Source: Myxococcus qinghaiensis
GTDB taxonomy: Bacteria; Myxococcota; Myxococcia; Myxococcales; Myxococcaceae
DNA length: 64,000 bases
NCBI RefSeq assembly: GCF_024198215.1
Contig: NZ_JAKCFA010000011.1
Span: 186,001 to 250,000, forward strand
Direction of reading: 5' to 3'
In this document: positions 63,960-64,000 of the stretch, in pieces
Numbering within the stretch: position 1 is the first letter of the stretch
How the letters are laid out: every line of letters starts with the position of its first letter
The notes under the pieces: generated by a model
Databases searched by the model: none
Told to the model about the DNA's origin: nothing
What the model saw: the letters and a program-made list of their open reading frames with translations, nothing else
Made by a program: the position numbers and the translations under genes

Positions 63960-64000
63960 ATGAATTTCACCTTCGTCTCCGGCGACGCCACCCTCGCGAA
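63960..64000 (+). CDS. 5' end of an unidentified gene
   Basis: ATG at 63960 with AGGAG 12 bases upstream begins MNFTFVSGDATLA and runs off the right edge. Too short to identify. Confidence 0.45.
   Translation, partial: MNFTFVSGDATLA

Overview
The window is very GC-rich DNA with dense, mostly well-spaced genes. It carries many lipoproteins and secreted enzymes, 'PDAG'/'SPDGG' linkers after lipoprotein signals, a C-terminal GCG-plus-helix-plus-Arg sorting tail (MYXO-CTERM type), a SitA-like exchange toxin and two ECF sigma factors. Together these point to a myxobacterium, most likely Myxococcaceae (Myxococcus/Pyxidicoccus/Corallococcus). No rRNA, tRNA or CRISPR array was seen.

Layout. 0-6.5 kb: secreted and surface enzymes (end of an M36 metalloprotease, a di-haem cytochrome, a beta-helix protein, a metzincin lipoprotein). 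6.5-11.5 kb: a stand-alone single-module megasynthase with acyl/aminoacyl-adenylating, ketoreductase-like, carrier and alpha/beta-hydrolase domains. It has an apparent frameshift in a C7 tract and small Cys-rich lipoproteins on either side. 11.7-13.7 kb: small envelope proteins. 13.86-19.4 kb: an accessory island with less biased codon use. It holds a decayed IS91-like transposase, an OLD-type ATPase/TOPRIM nuclease fused to a LexA-like S24 peptidase domain, a decayed ISKra4-like transposase, a SitA-like lipoprotein toxin with a DUF2019 immunity gene, and a broken second copy of that toxin tail and immunity gene.

19.5-27.6 kb: more secreted and lipoprotein genes (metzincin with FG-GAP repeats, LVIVD propeller, a protein with a restriction-endonuclease-like C-terminus). 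27.7-36 kb: metabolism and transport (an Nramp transporter with an internal deletion, bicupin oxalate decarboxylase, TrmJ-like methyltransferase, MBL hydrolase with divergent MetR-like regulator, aldo/keto reductase, S33 hydrolase). 36-41 kb: LytS/LytTR-type two-component pair, HxlR/SDR divergent pair, ECF sigma factor with a membrane protein. 41-48 kb: neprosin-like protein, a repeat plus beta-lactamase-fold lipoprotein, a radical SAM protein and SerC.

48.2-52.4 kb: an operon of ECF sigma factor, zinc-type anti-sigma factor, caspase-like lipoprotein with a C-terminal beta-barrel-like region, and a Cys-rich lipoprotein. 52.4-54.4 kb: an HvfABC-like set (Cys-rich precursor lipoprotein, MNIO/DUF692 enzyme, DUF2063 partner) with a terminator-like hairpin after the precursor gene. 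54.6-64 kb: gluzincin lipoprotein, a TetR/thioesterase operon divergent from fabF, an ScfR/RamB-type regulator with upstream palindromes and a coupled TPR gene, a TauE/DUF1634 pair, a phospholipase C-like protein and the first bases of one more gene.

The strongest candidates for undescribed biology are the OLD-S24 fusion nuclease in the island, the lipoprotein-type MNIO precursor operon, the caspase-barrel sigma operon and the minimal KS-less megasynthase.
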